64,000 nucleotides of DNA from Trachelipus rathkii (GCA_015478945.1 JABUQX010042048.1:1-64000); one strand, 5' to 3'. Shown: positions 40,933-54,202, counted from the first letter of the stretch. Numbers and translations: made by a program. Notes: a model not told the origin generated them from the letters alone.

Positions 40933-41985
40933 ATGTCCACTACTACTGTTACTATTCCTACTACCACTACTACTACTACTTCTACTACTACTATTGTTAC
41001 TGCTCCTACTACTATTACTACTCCTACCTCTAATATATTATCTGATTCTGTTCCTACTTCTTCGAATATATTCCCTCTCCTCTCTTCATCTCCAAATTTA
41101 TCTTATCCTCCGCCTTTGTATGATCCACAACAACAATATCTGTTACAACAATCACTGAATCAACAGTTATTGATGTCTCAACATCAACAAAACCTACATC
41201 AACAGAGTACTCCACTGCCTCCTCTTTCTGCAACTTTGCCGGCAACTACCTGGCCTATATCGCGTGTTCCTCGCCTAACCCCACCGCAATTTAGGCGAGA
41301 TGATGTTGATTTTACAATTCAACAATTTGATATTTTCCTTGCTCCGATTCCTACAGAATTCGAGAAAGCTAATGCTTTTCTGCTCTCCATTCCCTATGAA
41401 GTGCAGAAATCAATCCCTAATCTTTTACCTTCAGTTAGCTCCTCTCTTACTCCTTATTCTACTCTTTGTGAATTATTACGTCGCCATCTTTCTCCTTCTG
41501 ATGCTACCCGTTTTCACGAATTGTTAAAACATGAGGTGTTGGGTGATCGTCTTCCTTCCCAGCTTCTTACCCGTATGCTCTCTATTTCTGGTCCCCTTGC
41601 TGATAGTAACCAATCTCTTCTTCGCACTCTCTTCCTGGACCGTCTTCCTGCTTTTGTTAGTACTTCCTTGCTCTCTCATGGTGACGCCTTGTCTCTTCAA
41701 GATTTAGCCGAACGTGCGGATATTATTATTCGTGCCAATCAATCTTTTTCTTCTCCTATAACTTATCCTTCTTTTACCCCTATGGGTTCTACTCTCGCGA
41801 TTATACCTTCTTCCTCTTCTTCTTCTATTACTTTTCCTTCTCAATTTGCTACTAACTCTTCTCTTCCTTCTATATCTTCGTCTTCCGCTGCTCTATCTTC
41901 CTCTGCTCCTTCTTCTCTTTGTACTCCTCCTCCATCTTTCCAGAATTCATCTTTAGACCCTCTTACTAACATTCTTACCTTGTGA
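40933..41985 (+). CDS. gypsy gag (capsid region), open
   Basis: This is a 350-codon open frame. Residues 1-110 are low-complexity Thr/Ser/Gln-rich. From about residue 115 it has the CsRn1-type capsid pattern: VPRLTPPQFRRDDVDFTIQQ, SLTPYSTLCELLRRHL, EVLGDRLPSQLLTRM, LLRTLFLDRLPAFVST and LQDLAERADIII. It ends in a Ser-rich tract at TGA 41985. The expected zinc knuckle follows in another frame (CYYHYHFGVRARNIPPC at about 42120-42180, one Cys replaced by Ile). Residues 283-292 (MGSTLAIIP...) duplicate an integrase sequence. It is open but probably not functional in a dead element. Confidence 0.85.
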   Translation: MSTTTVTIPTTTTTTTSTTTIVTAPTTITTPTSNILSDSVPTSSNIFPLLSSSPNLSYPPPLYDPQQQYLLQQSLNQQLLMSQHQQNLHQQSTPLPPLSATLPATTWPISRVPRLTPPQFRRDDVDFTIQQFDIFLAPIPTEFEKANAFLLSIPYEVQKSIPNLLPSVSSSLTPYSTLCELLRRHLSPSDATRFHELLKHEVLGDRLPSQLLTRMLSISGPLADSNQSLLRTLFLDRLPAFVSTSLLSHGDALSLQDLAERADIIIRANQSFSSPITYPSFTPMGSTLAIIPSSSSSSITFPSQFATNSSLPSISSSSAALSSSAPSSLCTPPPSFQNSSLDPLTNILTL

Positions 41986-42419
41986 ACAATATGAATGTCA
42001 AATATTTCCTTGCCAACAACAAATGTCTCTTCTCTCGTTGTCAGTCAGCAATCTGCATCTCTCGCACTAATCTCGTTCTCCTTTCACCTTCCCGTTCTCT
42101 TTGCCACAACTCCTCAGTTCTCCTTTATGCTACTATCATTATCATTTTGGTGTTAGAGCACGTAACATTCCTCCCTGTAATTTTAAATCTACAAATCCTC
42201 TTCAGGGAAACTCCCTCGGGCGGACCGATTAATCTTGCGCTCCCCTGGTCAATTCGGTCCAATTCCAATTCTGATTCCTCTATATTCCACTATTCTTATT
42301 CGTCTTCAAGTTAATGCACTACTATGGCTGCCTATTCTGTATCCTAATTCTGTTATTGCTTCTTCTGTTCTATCCTGAAGTTAATGCTTTCTTCCAGGTT
42401 CTCTTTAACGTAATTTGAT

Positions 42420-42960
42420 GGTGATTCTAAAACGGTTTTCCTTATTGACTCGGCAGTAGTAGTTCTCTATTTTGAAGTTCATGGTTTTGCTTCTTCCGCC
42501 TGTTGTTTCTCATTTACGGGCTGCTAATGGTTCTAGCATTGCTGTCTATGGTGAACAACTCCTTACTTTATCTATTGGACTGCGTCGTTCTTTCCGTTGG
42601 ACTTTTCTCTTGGCCGATGTTACACAAAACATCATTGGTGCTGATTTTTTAAGTCATTTCAATATTCTTATTGACATGGCCAATAGTCGTCTACTTGATG
42701 ACACTACTTCTCTTTCTTGTAATGCTGTTCCTTTTGATTCTTCTATTTATGGTTTCAATCTTCCTGATTCCTCCTCTTATTCTTCTTTTCACGCTCTTTT
42801 GCATTCTGAATTTTCTGACTTAATCCAGCCTATTTCTAATCTTTCTCCTGCGTCTCACCATGTAATGCATTACATTGAGACAAAGGGTAGTCCTCCTGTT
42901 TGCAAGGCTCGCAGACTTTCTCCAGAAATGTTAAACATTGCGCGTGTTGAATTTGAACAT
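42420..42960 (+). pseudogene. gypsy protease and start of RT
   Basis: Frames give VFLIDSAVV (the DSG/DSA active-site position) followed, after a frameshift, by LRAANGSSIAVYGEQLLTLS, LRRSFRWTFLLADVTQNIIG and ADFLSHFNILIDMANSRLLD, the C-terminal part of a retropepsin domain. The frame continues into HYIETKGSPPVCKARRLSPE, the start of RT, and is cut by the poly-A run at 42969. Confidence 0.85.
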
Positions 42961-42968
42961 GCTTCTGG

Positions 42969-44050
<1,082 letters not shown>

Positions 44051-44286
44051 TTTGCTGTATATTCTTCAATTAAATACTTTAGATATTTCCTTGAGGTCGT
44101 CAGTTTTATGTTCTCACGGCTCATAAACCACTCCTTCTCTATTCTGTTTCTTTACACTATTCTCCTCGTGAATTTCGTCATCTGGATTTTATTGCCCAAT
44201 TTACTACTGATCTTCGTCACATTCCTGGTCGTGATAACTCTAGTGCTGATGCTTTATCTCGTATCCAGGTAAATGCGGTTACGCCT

Positions 44287-44682
44287 TTGCCTACATTAGA
44301 CTACTCTGCTATGTCGGTTGCTCAAATGGGGGAGGATCTTATTCTTCCTGCTGATACTTCTATCAAACTTCAAACTCTTTCTTTACCTGATTCTACTGTT
44401 CCTTTAATTTGTGACATTTCTACTGGCAGAGTTCGTCCTTTTGTTCCTTCTGCCTTTCGAAAACAGGTTTTTCTTACCCTTCATTCTCTTTCTCATCCTG
44501 GTATTCGTGGTTCTCAAAAACTTTTATCTTCTCGTTTTTTTTGGCCTAACATGCATACTGACATCTCGTTTTGGGCCCGTTCATGTATTGCTTGTCAAAA
44601 AACCAAAGTTCATAGACATATTAAACCTCCTTTAGGTTCATTTCCTTTTACCTCTTGTCGTTTTGATCGTCCTTCATCTTGA
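44287..44682 (+). pseudogene. gypsy integrase zinc-binding domain
   Basis: A 131-codon frame carries the HHCC zinc finger: TLHSLSHPGIRGSQKLLSSR with its two His, FFWPNMHTDISFWARSC and IACQKTK with its two Cys. It ends in a frameshift near 44660; the integrase core continues in the next frame. Confidence 0.88.
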
Positions 44683-45919
44683 TCTTTGCGGACCCTCTTC
44701 GCCTTCGCGTGGCTTTTTTTTTAACTTATCCACTTTATTTACCACTATGGGTTCTACTCTCGCGATTATACCTCTTTCTTCCCCTACTGCGGAAAATATT
44801 GCTACTGCTTTTCTTACTAATTGGGTGGCTCGTTTTGGTGTTCCTTCTTCTATTGTGACTGACAATGGCCCCCAATTTCGTTCTCATCTTTGGCGTGATT
44901 TTTTATCTCTACTTGGCATTGAAAAAATCCATTCAAGTACTTATCACCCTCAAGGAAATTCTTATGTTGAGCGCCTTCATCGCCAATTAAAGGCTGCTTT
45001 GCGCTGCGCCCCTAATCCGCAACATTGGGTGGAAAATCTTCCTCTGGTTTTGCTTGGTCTTCGGTCTTCGGTTAAGGAAGATTTGAAATCTTCTGCAGCT
45101 GAACTAGTCTATGGTTCACCCTTGCGTCTTCCTGGTGAATTTTTTTCTTCTTCTATTGCCCTTCCGTTTCCGGATTATCCTTCTTTTCTCTCTAAGCTTC
45201 GTTCTATTGTTTCTTCTTTTCTTCCTTCTCCTGCTCGTTCCCAATCTACTGCTGTTTATTTACCCAAGAATTTAGATTCTGCTACTCATGTATTTCTTCG
45301 TCATGACTCTCATCGTTTTCCTTTACAACCTTCTTATACTGGTCCTTATCTTGTTCTTCATCGCCGACCTCATTTTTTCACAATTCAATATGGAACTCGT
45401 GTTGAGAATGTTTCGGTTGAACGTATTAAACCTGCTTTCCTTGACTCTTCCGATTCTGATCTTTCAGATAATCTGTTGTACGATAATTCTTTTGTCCTTG
45501 ATGATTCTTCTGGTCTGGATGAGGATTCTGACATTGGCTCTTCCTTTTCTTTTCCATCTTTTCCTTCACAAATTGTTCCTGTGTCTTCCTCTCCTTTACA
45601 CGAGGCTGTTGTAGTTACTACTACAGTTCCACCTTCTGTTACTTCTACTAGTCCTTCTATTACCGCCACTACTTCTTCTTCTGTTTCCCATCATATGCCT
45701 TCCTTGTCTTTTCTTCCTCCGACTTCACCTCCTATCCTTGATTTTGTTTTACCTTCTGACATTTTACCTTTTCCTCCTGACGTTCCCTCTTGTGAAGCTT
45801 CATCTTCTGTGTCTGTTTCTTCTCCTTCTCCTTCTCTTATATCTCCTGTTTCGCCTGCTATAGTTCCTTCTACCTCGCGATTTGGGCGCCCGCTAAATCC
45901 GGTACTTCCAGTCTTCTAG
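44663..45919 (+). pseudogene. gypsy integrase core and C-terminus
   Basis: A 418-codon frame has the DDE core: HLDLCGPSSPS (first Asp), VTDNGPQFRSHLW (second Asp) and STYHPQGNSYVERLHRQLKA (Glu). These are followed by VLLGLRSSVKEDL, SAAELVYGSPLRLPGEFF and a GPYLVLHRRPHFFTI (GPY/F) module. A Ser/Pro-rich tail ends RFGRPLNPVLPVF at 45919, ten bases before the 3' LTR. A 29-nt stretch at 44745-44773 replaces the usual Thr-Val-Asp-Arg-type core strand and duplicates part of gag. Confidence 0.88.
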
Positions 45920-45929
45920 AGGAAGTATC

Positions 45930-46606
45930 TGTAGTACCCTACTTTTGCCATTTTTAAATATTTTTTTTTAATCTATTTTTAACATTTATTTCATAAATTA
46001 ATGTTCGTTTTAGATAATAATATTTAAGTATTTTTTTTTGCATTTAAATGAAAAAAAAAAAAAAAATCTATAAAGTAATTCTTTATATAATAAAATGTCT
46101 TTTTATTCGAGGCTAAAATGGGTAAATATAAATTATAATAATTTTTTATATTAATTTAATAATGTTGATCATATTACCATCATTTGATCATTATTGTTAT
46201 TATTATTAGAGTGATTGTGTTAATATTATATATTAGTATTATTATTATATTCTTATTCCCAGCATTATTGTGTTATTATTATTATTACTATTATATATTA
46301 TTATTATTATATATATTATTATATTATTATTATTATAATATTATACTAACATAGTTCCGCAGTTTCGTTTCTATAAATCTATTTTTAGAGCCTGTAAAAA
46401 ATGGTATTGAAGACTTCTTATAATTCACCATCCTTAAAAAACATGCATTAAACTTCATCATCAAAATTTTATATCATACATTACATTGAACTTAATATTA
46501 TTTGTATAAGCAAATAATGAAATTGGGGTAAACTAATACTTATGCTCATAATTCAGTAACCAACTTATAAAGTATTTTTTGAGGAAGTGGTAAAAGCAAG
46601 CCACCA
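45930..46606 (+). repeat. 3' LTR
   Basis: It starts TGTAGTACCCTACTTTTGCC, after the purine-rich AGAGGAAGTATC, and ends GCAAGCCACCA. It is 72 bp longer than the 5' LTR, mostly in AT-rich microsatellite segments. Confidence 0.87.
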
Positions 46607-46639
46607 AAAATATATAAATATATATAAGCGTAGACAGAG

Positions 46640-48720
46640 TCAGGGCTTCAACCCTCCGAAATTATTTTAGCGATCAAAATTTTGATTCCTTAAGTCTAAA
46701 TAATAATAATAATAATATAATAATAATAAATATAATAATATAAAATAATAATAAAAAAATAATAATAATAATAGTAATCAATGAAAAGAAAAGTATTTAT
46801 TAAATGAAATGAGGAGACATGTTGTGGTCCGTAAGATTTTATAGGTCAAGTGGCTGTTCCTCATTATATGTATAAAATATTTAGAACCAGGGACTTAAAT
46901 GTAAGGTTCCAAGTTTGCAGATGATACAAATTGGCTACCTCAATAAGAATAAAAGATGATGTATAAAGATTTAAAAGATAAGGAGGGACTGTAATCGTTG
47001 ATGATTAGCAAGGTTCATTCCTCTTCAGCTAAATTTTTCTTTCCTCATCATTCCTTCTAAAACTAAAATCTTTCTCTCCTCATATCCATGGTTCGATCGT
47101 GCTTATCTCGAGCCATTCAGGCTAGAGACAGTGCACATCGGGGGTGGAAAATTCTCGTTTTCCTATCACTCTCGCTAATTCATTCAGCCTAGAAATCGTT
47201 GCAGGATACTCTTCGACGAGCAAAAAGGGCTTTCATCAAACGAAAGTGCCTAACCTCCTTGGTTCTCCTACTGACAAATCTTTCATCTCTAGCAACTTGT
47301 TAAATCTGCCTTTCCTCCTCTTATTCGATCTGTGTCATTGTGTGCTAATTCCCAACTGAAAAGGCTCAATCTCTTCGGCCTCGCTCAAACCTATTATTCG
47401 TTTATGTCTCAATACTTAGCACTTCCTCCCCTCATTTGAAGCTCTTCACATGTCCAACCTATTCCGAAAAAGGAAGCCGCTCTGATCTTCTAACTATCGC
47501 CCTGTATTCTCACTTGTATTCTACTAAGATCTTTGAAACCCTCTCAACTCACTTCTAGATCACTGGAAACTCATCGATCGCCAGTACGGCTCTTGTTGCA
47601 CGAAGTCTACTGGTATATACATTCCTAATCTAAACCGATTATGTTTTTCCGCTCTTAGAACTCCGGGGAGACTTGGGTGTGGCGCTTGACATATCCAAAG
47701 CATTTACCGAGTATGCACGCGTCACTGCTCTAGAAGCTCCCCTCCTTTGTTTTCCTTCCTTCTCTGCTTACTATTCTAAGCTTTTCTTTCAAAAAAAGCG
47801 CTCAATAATCGTTTGTTGGATGGGCGACTTCTCTCTTTTCTGTCAATAGTGGTTGTTCTCAGGTCTGTCTTATCTCCTACTTATTCCTACTTTCATTAAT
47901 GATCTTCTCACCTAACCTTAACTCTTATCCACTCGATATTCCATGATCGATCCCCTCATTCCTTAACTCATAATCAATTCTACTCTCTGTTACTTTTACT
48001 CTGGAATTGCCTTCTCGGCTTAATCTTTCCGATTTAGCTGATGGATAGAAATAACTTGCTGAAATTCAATTCTTTAAAAAACCCAACTTTTACAAATCTC
48101 CTTCTCCAAAATACCTCTTAACTTCTGCTCTTCACTGCTCTGTCGTCTCTCCTGTTACAATATAAACATCCTTGCCTTAACATGAACAAAAAAATGTCCC
48201 GGAAACCTCACATCACAAACGGTTGCTGGCCGCCTCAAAGAACTGGAAGTTCTGTTTAGACTGTGAGACTTTCCTCCTTTCTCAGTTGCTCCGCTATACA
48301 AAGGCTCATCCGCCCATTTAGGGTACTGCTCTCATATCTGGGGGAGGGCTCTGTTTCACCCAGCTTTTGATCAGATCGAATCAAACCAATAAAGCTTATA
48401 ACTTTCTGATATTCCAGTTCACTTGACCCTCTATCTTTGCGAGCGATTTTGGTGCTTTACTCTATCTATAAGGTACCCGCCAGCGCAAGTTGTCGAGGGA
48501 AACTTAATCACTCGCACCACCACCTTTACACGCCTTCGTAGCACAAATAGTCTGTATCTGCGCACAGTATTGTGTTGACATTGTAAACTCCAGGCTAGTT
48601 TCCTAGGTGCTTCCTTCTTCCCCACCACCTCTGTTTTGTGAATTCTCTCCATCTCTTATTTTCCTACTGAATTAATCTCCTCACGAAAGCCTGAGTCTTG
48701 CTCATCATGCGTAATCTGCG
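46640..48720 (+). mobile_element. Third LINE family, second copy with duplicated flank
   Basis: 46640-47060 repeats the flank seen at 38600-39195 (AAATTATTTTAGCG, CAAAATTTTGATTCCTTAAG, (AAT)n, GTCAAGTGGCTGTTCCTCAT). 47060-48720 is LINE coding sequence in broken frames, including FIKRK...NLLGSPTDKSF, VALDISKAF (47686-47712) and late RT pieces. The site equivalent to 39861 is uninterrupted here (CTTGTATTCTACTAAGATCT), that is, an empty site for the hAT-like insertion. Confidence 0.75.
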
Positions 48721-48839
48721 AGAGGTGAACTTTTGAGATACTACAACCCCCTCCTTGAATAGCGGCTCTTCCCGTGAGGCTGGTGGAACAACTGTAAAAA
48801 ATCCTAATGGCAGATATGTGGCAAATGAACTGAACTCCT

Positions 48840-49420
48840 ATTTCTCCCATCCAAAACATCATTTCAGATTATCCCAGAAAATTACCCTCAGATGGATCAT
48901 ATGTCGCAAACCACACAAATTTGACCTTTTCAAACTTAAATTTAACCCTTTGACCTCTAGTACTCACACACACAAAATCTACCATAGCTCTCTACCACAG
49001 CTCACTCATCAGAATTGCAAATCTCTCCCCCTCTCCTTCCTTTCCACAGCAACACAAACAATGCATTTCACACCACACCACTCATTTTCACCGTTCCTTT
49101 CATCTTGTCAGCATAGCGAGCAAATCAAATTTGCCATTTCTAAATACATCCATACCTCTCTCCTCATCTCCCACATTATTCCTCTGACATTTCATATCCA
49201 GATACGATTCATACATTTCGCCTAAGGATAGAAGGGCGCTTACTGTGCGTTCACGACCTTCTCCGAGGCAGGCATTAGCATCCTGGCAAGAAATAAATGG
49301 TAGTAGGCAGCCAACCTAAAACTAACCACCGTCCCTTATCGCCTCTACGACACACAGACATAGATGTGGCAATTTTTCTCCCCTACACGGGATATAAGAT
49401 TGGATGTCAGTAGATGTTGC
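48840..49420 (-). mobile_element. RTE-like LINE fragment, 5' endonuclease part
   Basis: This corresponds to 16740-17350 of the nearly full-length copy in the same orientation; shared words include CATCATTTCAGATTATCCCA and AAACTTAAATTTAACC. It encodes the N-terminal half of the AP endonuclease with many indels. Confidence 0.8.
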
Positions 49421-49547
49421 TAGAAGAGGTGTGGAATAAGTATGTGTATATATATGTTGTCTGGTGTAGAAGAGAGTGTGGATATGAACGCAAAACAGAA
49501 AGGCGAACTATTAGGCACTGGAATTCATACATTACCATAAGCAAAAT

Positions 49548-49605
49548 GGGTATATATATATATATAATATATATATATATAATATATATATATATTATAT
49601 ATAAA

Positions 49606-49636
<31 letters not shown>

Positions 49637-49690
49637 ATATATAATATATATATATTATAATATAATTATTATATTATATTATTAATATTA
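49548..49690. repeat. TA and TTA tracts
   Basis: TA tracts are followed by (TTA)n just before the right part of the hAT-like MITE. Confidence 0.85.
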
Positions 49691-49693
49691 TTA

Positions 49694-49858
49694 TTATTAT
49701 TATTATTATGAGTTTTAAAATTATTCAAAATTCTTAAATTTGTTACAATATCTGCCAAAATTAATCTTGCGAAAATTTGCCGATGACATGACGATGACGA
49801 TTTAAAAAATATAGCCGATTTTTGCCGATGACGATGACGATTAATCGTCCCATCACTA
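49694..49858. mobile_element. hAT-like MITE, right part
   Basis: It contains GCCGATGACATGACGATGAC and TTTGCCGATGACGATGACGA repeats and ends TCCCATCACTA at 49858. The following ATTCTATC (49859-49866) resembles the ATTCTAAATC before the left terminus at 39871. Confidence 0.65.
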
Positions 49859-50664
49859 ATTCTATCTAACATCTTTGAAAACCTTCTCAACTCTCACTTC
49901 TTAGATCATCTAGAAACTTATTCGATCGTCCGTCGGCTTTCGGTGCTCGAGGTCTACTGGCGATATACTTTCCTATCTAACCGTATTTATGGATTTCGCT
50001 CTTAGAACATACGGGGGAAACTGGGTGTGGCGCTTAAAATACAAAGCATTCTTGAACGAGTATGAAAAGCGTCACTGCTCTCCAAGCTTCCCCTCCTTTG
50101 TTGGTATCCTCCTTCTCTTTGCTTACATTATGTTATCTTCTTTCAAATCGGCTCAATGTCGGCGTTGTGATGGCGACTTACTTTTTCGTAATAGTGTGTT
50201 CCTCAGAGTTTCTGTCTTATCTCCTACTTTATTCCTACTTTTCATTAATAACCTCACCTGCAACTCTGACTCTATCCACTCATATGCTGATGACTCGACC
50301 CTTCATTCTTCAAGTCATATCAATTCTGCTCCCTATTTTACTCTAGGAATGCCCTCTCGTCTTGATCTCCGATCTTATTTCTCGCGATCTGTATAAGAAG
50401 TCCGGATGGGGTTTGTTCAACCTTGTGAAATTAATTCTTAAAAACCCAACTTCTACAAATCTCTTTCTCCAAACACCTCTAACTTTCCTATCTCTTTTCA
50501 ACGGTTCTCTCGTCTTGCCTGTTTGATCAATATAAACAAATCTGGCTATCAACCATACACAGAAAAAAAAACTCTTGAACTCACATCACAACGGTTGCTA
50601 GGCGGCCTCAAAAAAAACTGGAAGTTCTGTTTAGACTGCGAGACTTTTTTTCCTCTCTCATTAA
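49859..50664 (+). mobile_element. Third LINE family, 3' continuation of the interrupted copy
   Basis: RT continues exactly where the copy at 39870 stops: ILSNIFENLLNSHFLDHLE, then SVLSPTLFLLFINNLT and IHSYADDSTLHSSSHINSA (catalytic YADD), then late RT pieces to KKNWKFCLDCETFF. Frames are broken. Confidence 0.78.
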
Positions 50665-52110
50665 ACGCGTTTAAACAAAACCCTTCCCATAGAACAATAC
50701 TTCTAGCCATAGACATCAGTAAAGCATTCGACACTGTACCCAGACACATCTCATCCAAAAAAAATCCTAAACTCCCTTCCCCAATAATTATAAAAAATGG
50801 CTAGCTAATCGATATCTGGACGCATCACTGTTATCCAGCAGACCAAACCTCAAGCACCGTAAAATTGAGAAACTAGTCCCCCGTCCTGTTTAACCTCTTC
50901 CAGTGACCATCCCCACCCCCTCAATCTCCCATTCTCCCTTATAACATATGTCACCACATATAAACCATAACCATACCTGATCTTCTGTACCAACCACTAC
51001 CACTCACACTCCAGAACTACCTAAACCAAGTAGAGCGGGCTGTCTCCAACAAATGTCAGTCTCCGAAGAATCACTTCAACAAACACTTGATCACTACAGA
51101 CACAGTCAATCATCATTTACACCCGCAAGTAACTCTAAATAAACTCCATTTATTCCCGCTAAATAAAACACCTAAATTCTCGTATAACTTTGACACACAC
51201 TTTAACTTACACCTCACATTCCAAAACATTCATAAACACAGCAAAAAGAAAACTAAAGTCTCTACAACTCTATCCCACATAATTTAACGCAAAAGCAACC
51301 ACACCACAACCAATCCAACAATTTCGAAACCATATCAACTATGGTATCAAAGTTTACCCTCTAATTCATCAACCAACCTAACAAATTACAAGAATCCATA
51401 AATACTGCCCTTTAGAACCATCACAGGCTGCCTGAAAACTACTCCAATTCAAACATCTACAGGAAGAAACAAAAATTCTCCAATCAAAATCATCTGGACA
51501 TATAGGGACACAATTCTATGCCAGGGCTCTTGACCCTACCCATGCATTAATCTCCTACTAAAGATCATACATCTACACTTCTAATCCCTCACCTTCCTCC
51601 GCGCTCATCTATTACAGCAACTCCTCAAACATCCCCCTCCAAACAACACCTATCTCTTAAAAACATATTCAACATACTTTTACACGCCAATACCTAACAA
51701 TCGCCCACCAAATCACCTTATAAAACTCTCCGCCCGCCGGAAAATATTCAGCAACTCAAATACCTCCCACGAGAGATGCAAATCTCACTATCCAGACTGA
51801 GATCAGGGCATCACCCAGACCTCCAAAATGCAGGCACAATTCACCTCCAAAAAACACCAATCTCCCCACTTTGAGAAGATATTTAACTGAGGCTAAACCA
51901 TCATCAACCTCCTTTGAAGATTTCCTTGTCACTCCCTACAGAATCTCTCCAATCAAGATTCCTTCCTGACGAGCTTTGGCTTCGCCCAGTGGATGTCGCT
52001 GGGTTTTCTGAAGATGACATTGGACCCCCCAAATAAGGACCCAGTGTCAATAAATAATAATAATAAAAATTAATAATAATAAAATTAATAAATAATAATA
52101 ATAATAATGA
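50665..52110 (+). mobile_element. Jockey/I-like LINE fragment with (AAT)n tail
   Basis: It begins within RT (NAFKQNPSHRTILLAIDISK then AFDTVPRHI) and retains FRTITGCLKTTPIQ and a C-terminal RPVDVAGFSEDD-like end. The 3' end reads GACCCAGTGTCAATAAATAA followed by (TAA)n to 52110. Many stops occur. Confidence 0.8.
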
Positions 52111-52139
52111 TAATGATAAATGATAATATATTTATTAAT

Positions 52140-52190
52140 TTTTATTTATATAATTAATATTATATATATATATATATATATAATATATAT

Positions 52191-52230
<40 letters not shown>

Positions 52231-52315
52231 TATTATATATATAATATATAATATATATTATATATATATATATAACATATATATAATATATATATTATAA
52301 TACCGGTATATATAT
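52140..52315. repeat. TA-rich tract
   Basis: TA and TTA variants follow the LINE tail. Confidence 0.85.
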
Positions 52316-52317
52316 TA

Positions 52318-52745
52318 TTAGAAGTGTGGTTGTGAAGAAAAGGGTAAAGGAGAGAATAAATGAAAGTATGTTGAGATGGTTTTGGTCATGTGGAAAAGAT
52401 GAATGATATTCGGTTGGTAAGCGGATGTATAGTTTTGAGTGTTTGGGAACCAACCGCTGGGAGGACCGAAGAGAAAGGGATCAGCGGTGAACGAATTCTG
52501 AAGGAGAGAAATGTGAGTTGGCAGAGGCGAGAATAAAGGTGCAGAATAGGAGTGAATGGCGGGCGTGTATGGCATGGTTGTGGCCCACCTGCCAGGATGA
52601 ACCCTTACATTGACGATTACCATAGGAGGCCGTCCGGTCCCATAAGCTCTGGGTGGATTTTCTGTCTGTGACGAATTTTCACTAATTAATGGTACAGAGG
52701 GCTGTAAGGCTGGGCTTCTTTTCGACATTTTCATATCTCCTACTT
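52318..52745 (+). mobile_element. RTE-like LINE 3' fragment
   Basis: It carries the post-RT domain end (GVKKRVKERINESMLRWF-like, GRPKRK) and 3' UTR with CTAATTAATGGTACAGAGGG. It is truncated at 52745 before the family terminus and is eroded. Confidence 0.82.
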
Positions 52746-52754
52746 CTTTCTTGT

Positions 52755-52900
52755 ATCCTTTGAAATGTCCCCTGCTCACCCCTACAGAAACTCTCCATCA
52801 AATTTCCGTCCTGAGAGACTTGTGCTTCGCCCAGTGAGGTCGCTGGGTTTCATTGAGATTACATGGACCCCCAAATAGGGGGACCCATTGCAATAAATAA

Positions 52901-52946
<46 letters not shown>

Positions 52947-52965
52947 TAATAATAATATAATGATA
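52755..52965 (+). mobile_element. Jockey/I-like LINE 3' end with (AAT)n tail
   Basis: This ~140-bp piece ends GGACCCATTGCAATAAATAA then (TAA)n. It matches the 3' end of the copy finishing near 52040 (CGCCCAGTG...GTCGCTGGGTTT, GGACCCCCAAATA). Confidence 0.8.
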
Positions 52966-52979
52966 ATGATAATTATAAT

Positions 52980-53124
52980 ATAATATATATATATAATATA
53001 TATATAATATATATATATATATAAATATATATATAATATATTAAATATTAAATATATTATATATATAATATAGAATATATATAATAGAATAATTATATAT
53101 ATATAATATAATTATATATACGGT
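52980..53124. repeat. TA-rich tract
   Basis: TA and TTA variants without other content. Confidence 0.85.
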
Positions 53125-53640
53125 TAATATATTTATAGAGAGTTGTGTTGTGTGAATGAAAGGGGTAAATGAGAGAATAAATGAAATGTTGAGATGGTTG
53201 TCATGTGGAAAACATGAATGATAGTCGGTTGGTTAAGCGGTATGTATAGTTGAGTGTTGGGAACGACCGTGGAGACCGAAGAGAAGTGATCGAGTCGCGT
53301 GAACGAAGTTAGAAGGAGAGAAATGTGAGTTTGCAGAGCGAGAATAAAAGTCATATAGAAGAGAATGGCGTTTGTATGCGAGCATGTCTGTCCCACCTGC
53401 CAGGGGATGAACCCTTACATTGACGATTTACCATAGTAGGGGTCCGGTCCCGTGAAACTCTAGGTTGGATTTTCTGTCTGTGACGAGTTTTCACTAAATA
53501 ATGGTACAGACGGTAAGGCTGGGCTTCTTTTCGACATTTGTCATATTCTCCTACTGCTTTCTTTTCCGATGCTTGTACGCAAACCTTACTCCCAGTCTTG
53601 GAAAGAAGAGGTAGATAAAGAAAGAAAGAAGGAATATATA
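53125..53640 (+). mobile_element. RTE-like LINE 3' fragment
   Basis: It carries post-RT domain residues in broken frames and the complete 3' UTR, ending CTTACTCCCAGTCTTGG then AAGAAAGAAAGAAGG and (TA)n. Confidence 0.83.
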
Positions 53641-53724
53641 ATAATATATTATATATAATAGGTATATATATAGTATATATAATAAATATATTATATATAT
53701 AATTATATATAAATATATTATTAT

Positions 53725-53851
53725 AAATAGGATAAAGTATTGGTATTCGGCAAAAATTTCGTATCGGTAGTGTATCGTTATTGAAAAAATTGGTACTTTG
53801 TATCAGTAATCGGCATCCGACTAAAATCTAGTATCAGTGCAACACTAGTAT
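53725..53851. mobile_element. hAT-like terminus (MITE fragment)
   Basis: It ends ACTAAAATCTAGTATCAGTG then CAACACTAG. On the minus strand this reads CTAGTGTTGCACTGATAC, the usual hAT-type TIR style, with repeated GGTATCG-like words behind it. The other end is not found. Confidence 0.6.
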
Positions 53852-53891
53852 GTATACATATTCGAGTTACATCCACAGATTGAAAATCAAA

Positions 53892-53925
<34 letters not shown>

Positions 53926-54005
53926 TAATAATAATAAATAATAATAATAAATAATGAATAATAAGAAATAATAATAATAATAATAATAAGAATAATAATA
54001 ATATT
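53892..54005. repeat. (AAT)n microsatellite
   Basis: AATAATAAT repeats with a few interruptions, next to the INTS2 exon candidate. Confidence 0.9.
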
Positions 54006-54059
54006 ATATCAACCTTTAATAAAAGATTCTTTAAAAAAAAACAAAAACAATTTTATTAC

Positions 54060-54202
54060 CTTTCTTTAGTGATGTACATCAAGGTAACTTAGAGTAGAAC
54101 TGCCAAGATGATTGCAGAAGGAGATGATACATTCCAATCTTCTAGAAGACAGAGTTGTGGATAATGTGTTACCAAAAGTTTCAAAAGTGAACTAAATACC
54201 TC
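54060..54202 (-). CDS. INTS2: INTS2 exon candidate (damaged or misread)
   Basis: After a TTTTTACTTTCAG acceptor the frame reads EVFSSLLKLLVTHYPQLCLL then EDW. This resembles the INTS2 block with the pattern LLRLLATNYPHLC followed by a DDW motif, which precedes the 35.4-kb exon block in the family. The same frame meets TAA at codon 38, before the good-looking donor AAAG|GTAATA at 54059. With that donor the exon ends in phase 2, while the next exon needs phase 1, so the 3' half of the exon is inconsistent. A sequencing or assembly indel, a different donor, a missing short exon or real pseudogenisation could explain it. The first 30 codons are convincing; the end is not. Confidence 0.65.

Noticed and set aside
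42243..42262. GGTCAATTCGGTCCAAT inside gypsy as a copy of the 17.7-kb MITE terminus
   Set aside because: Only about 13 contiguous bases match and no second end or duplication is present; treated as chance.
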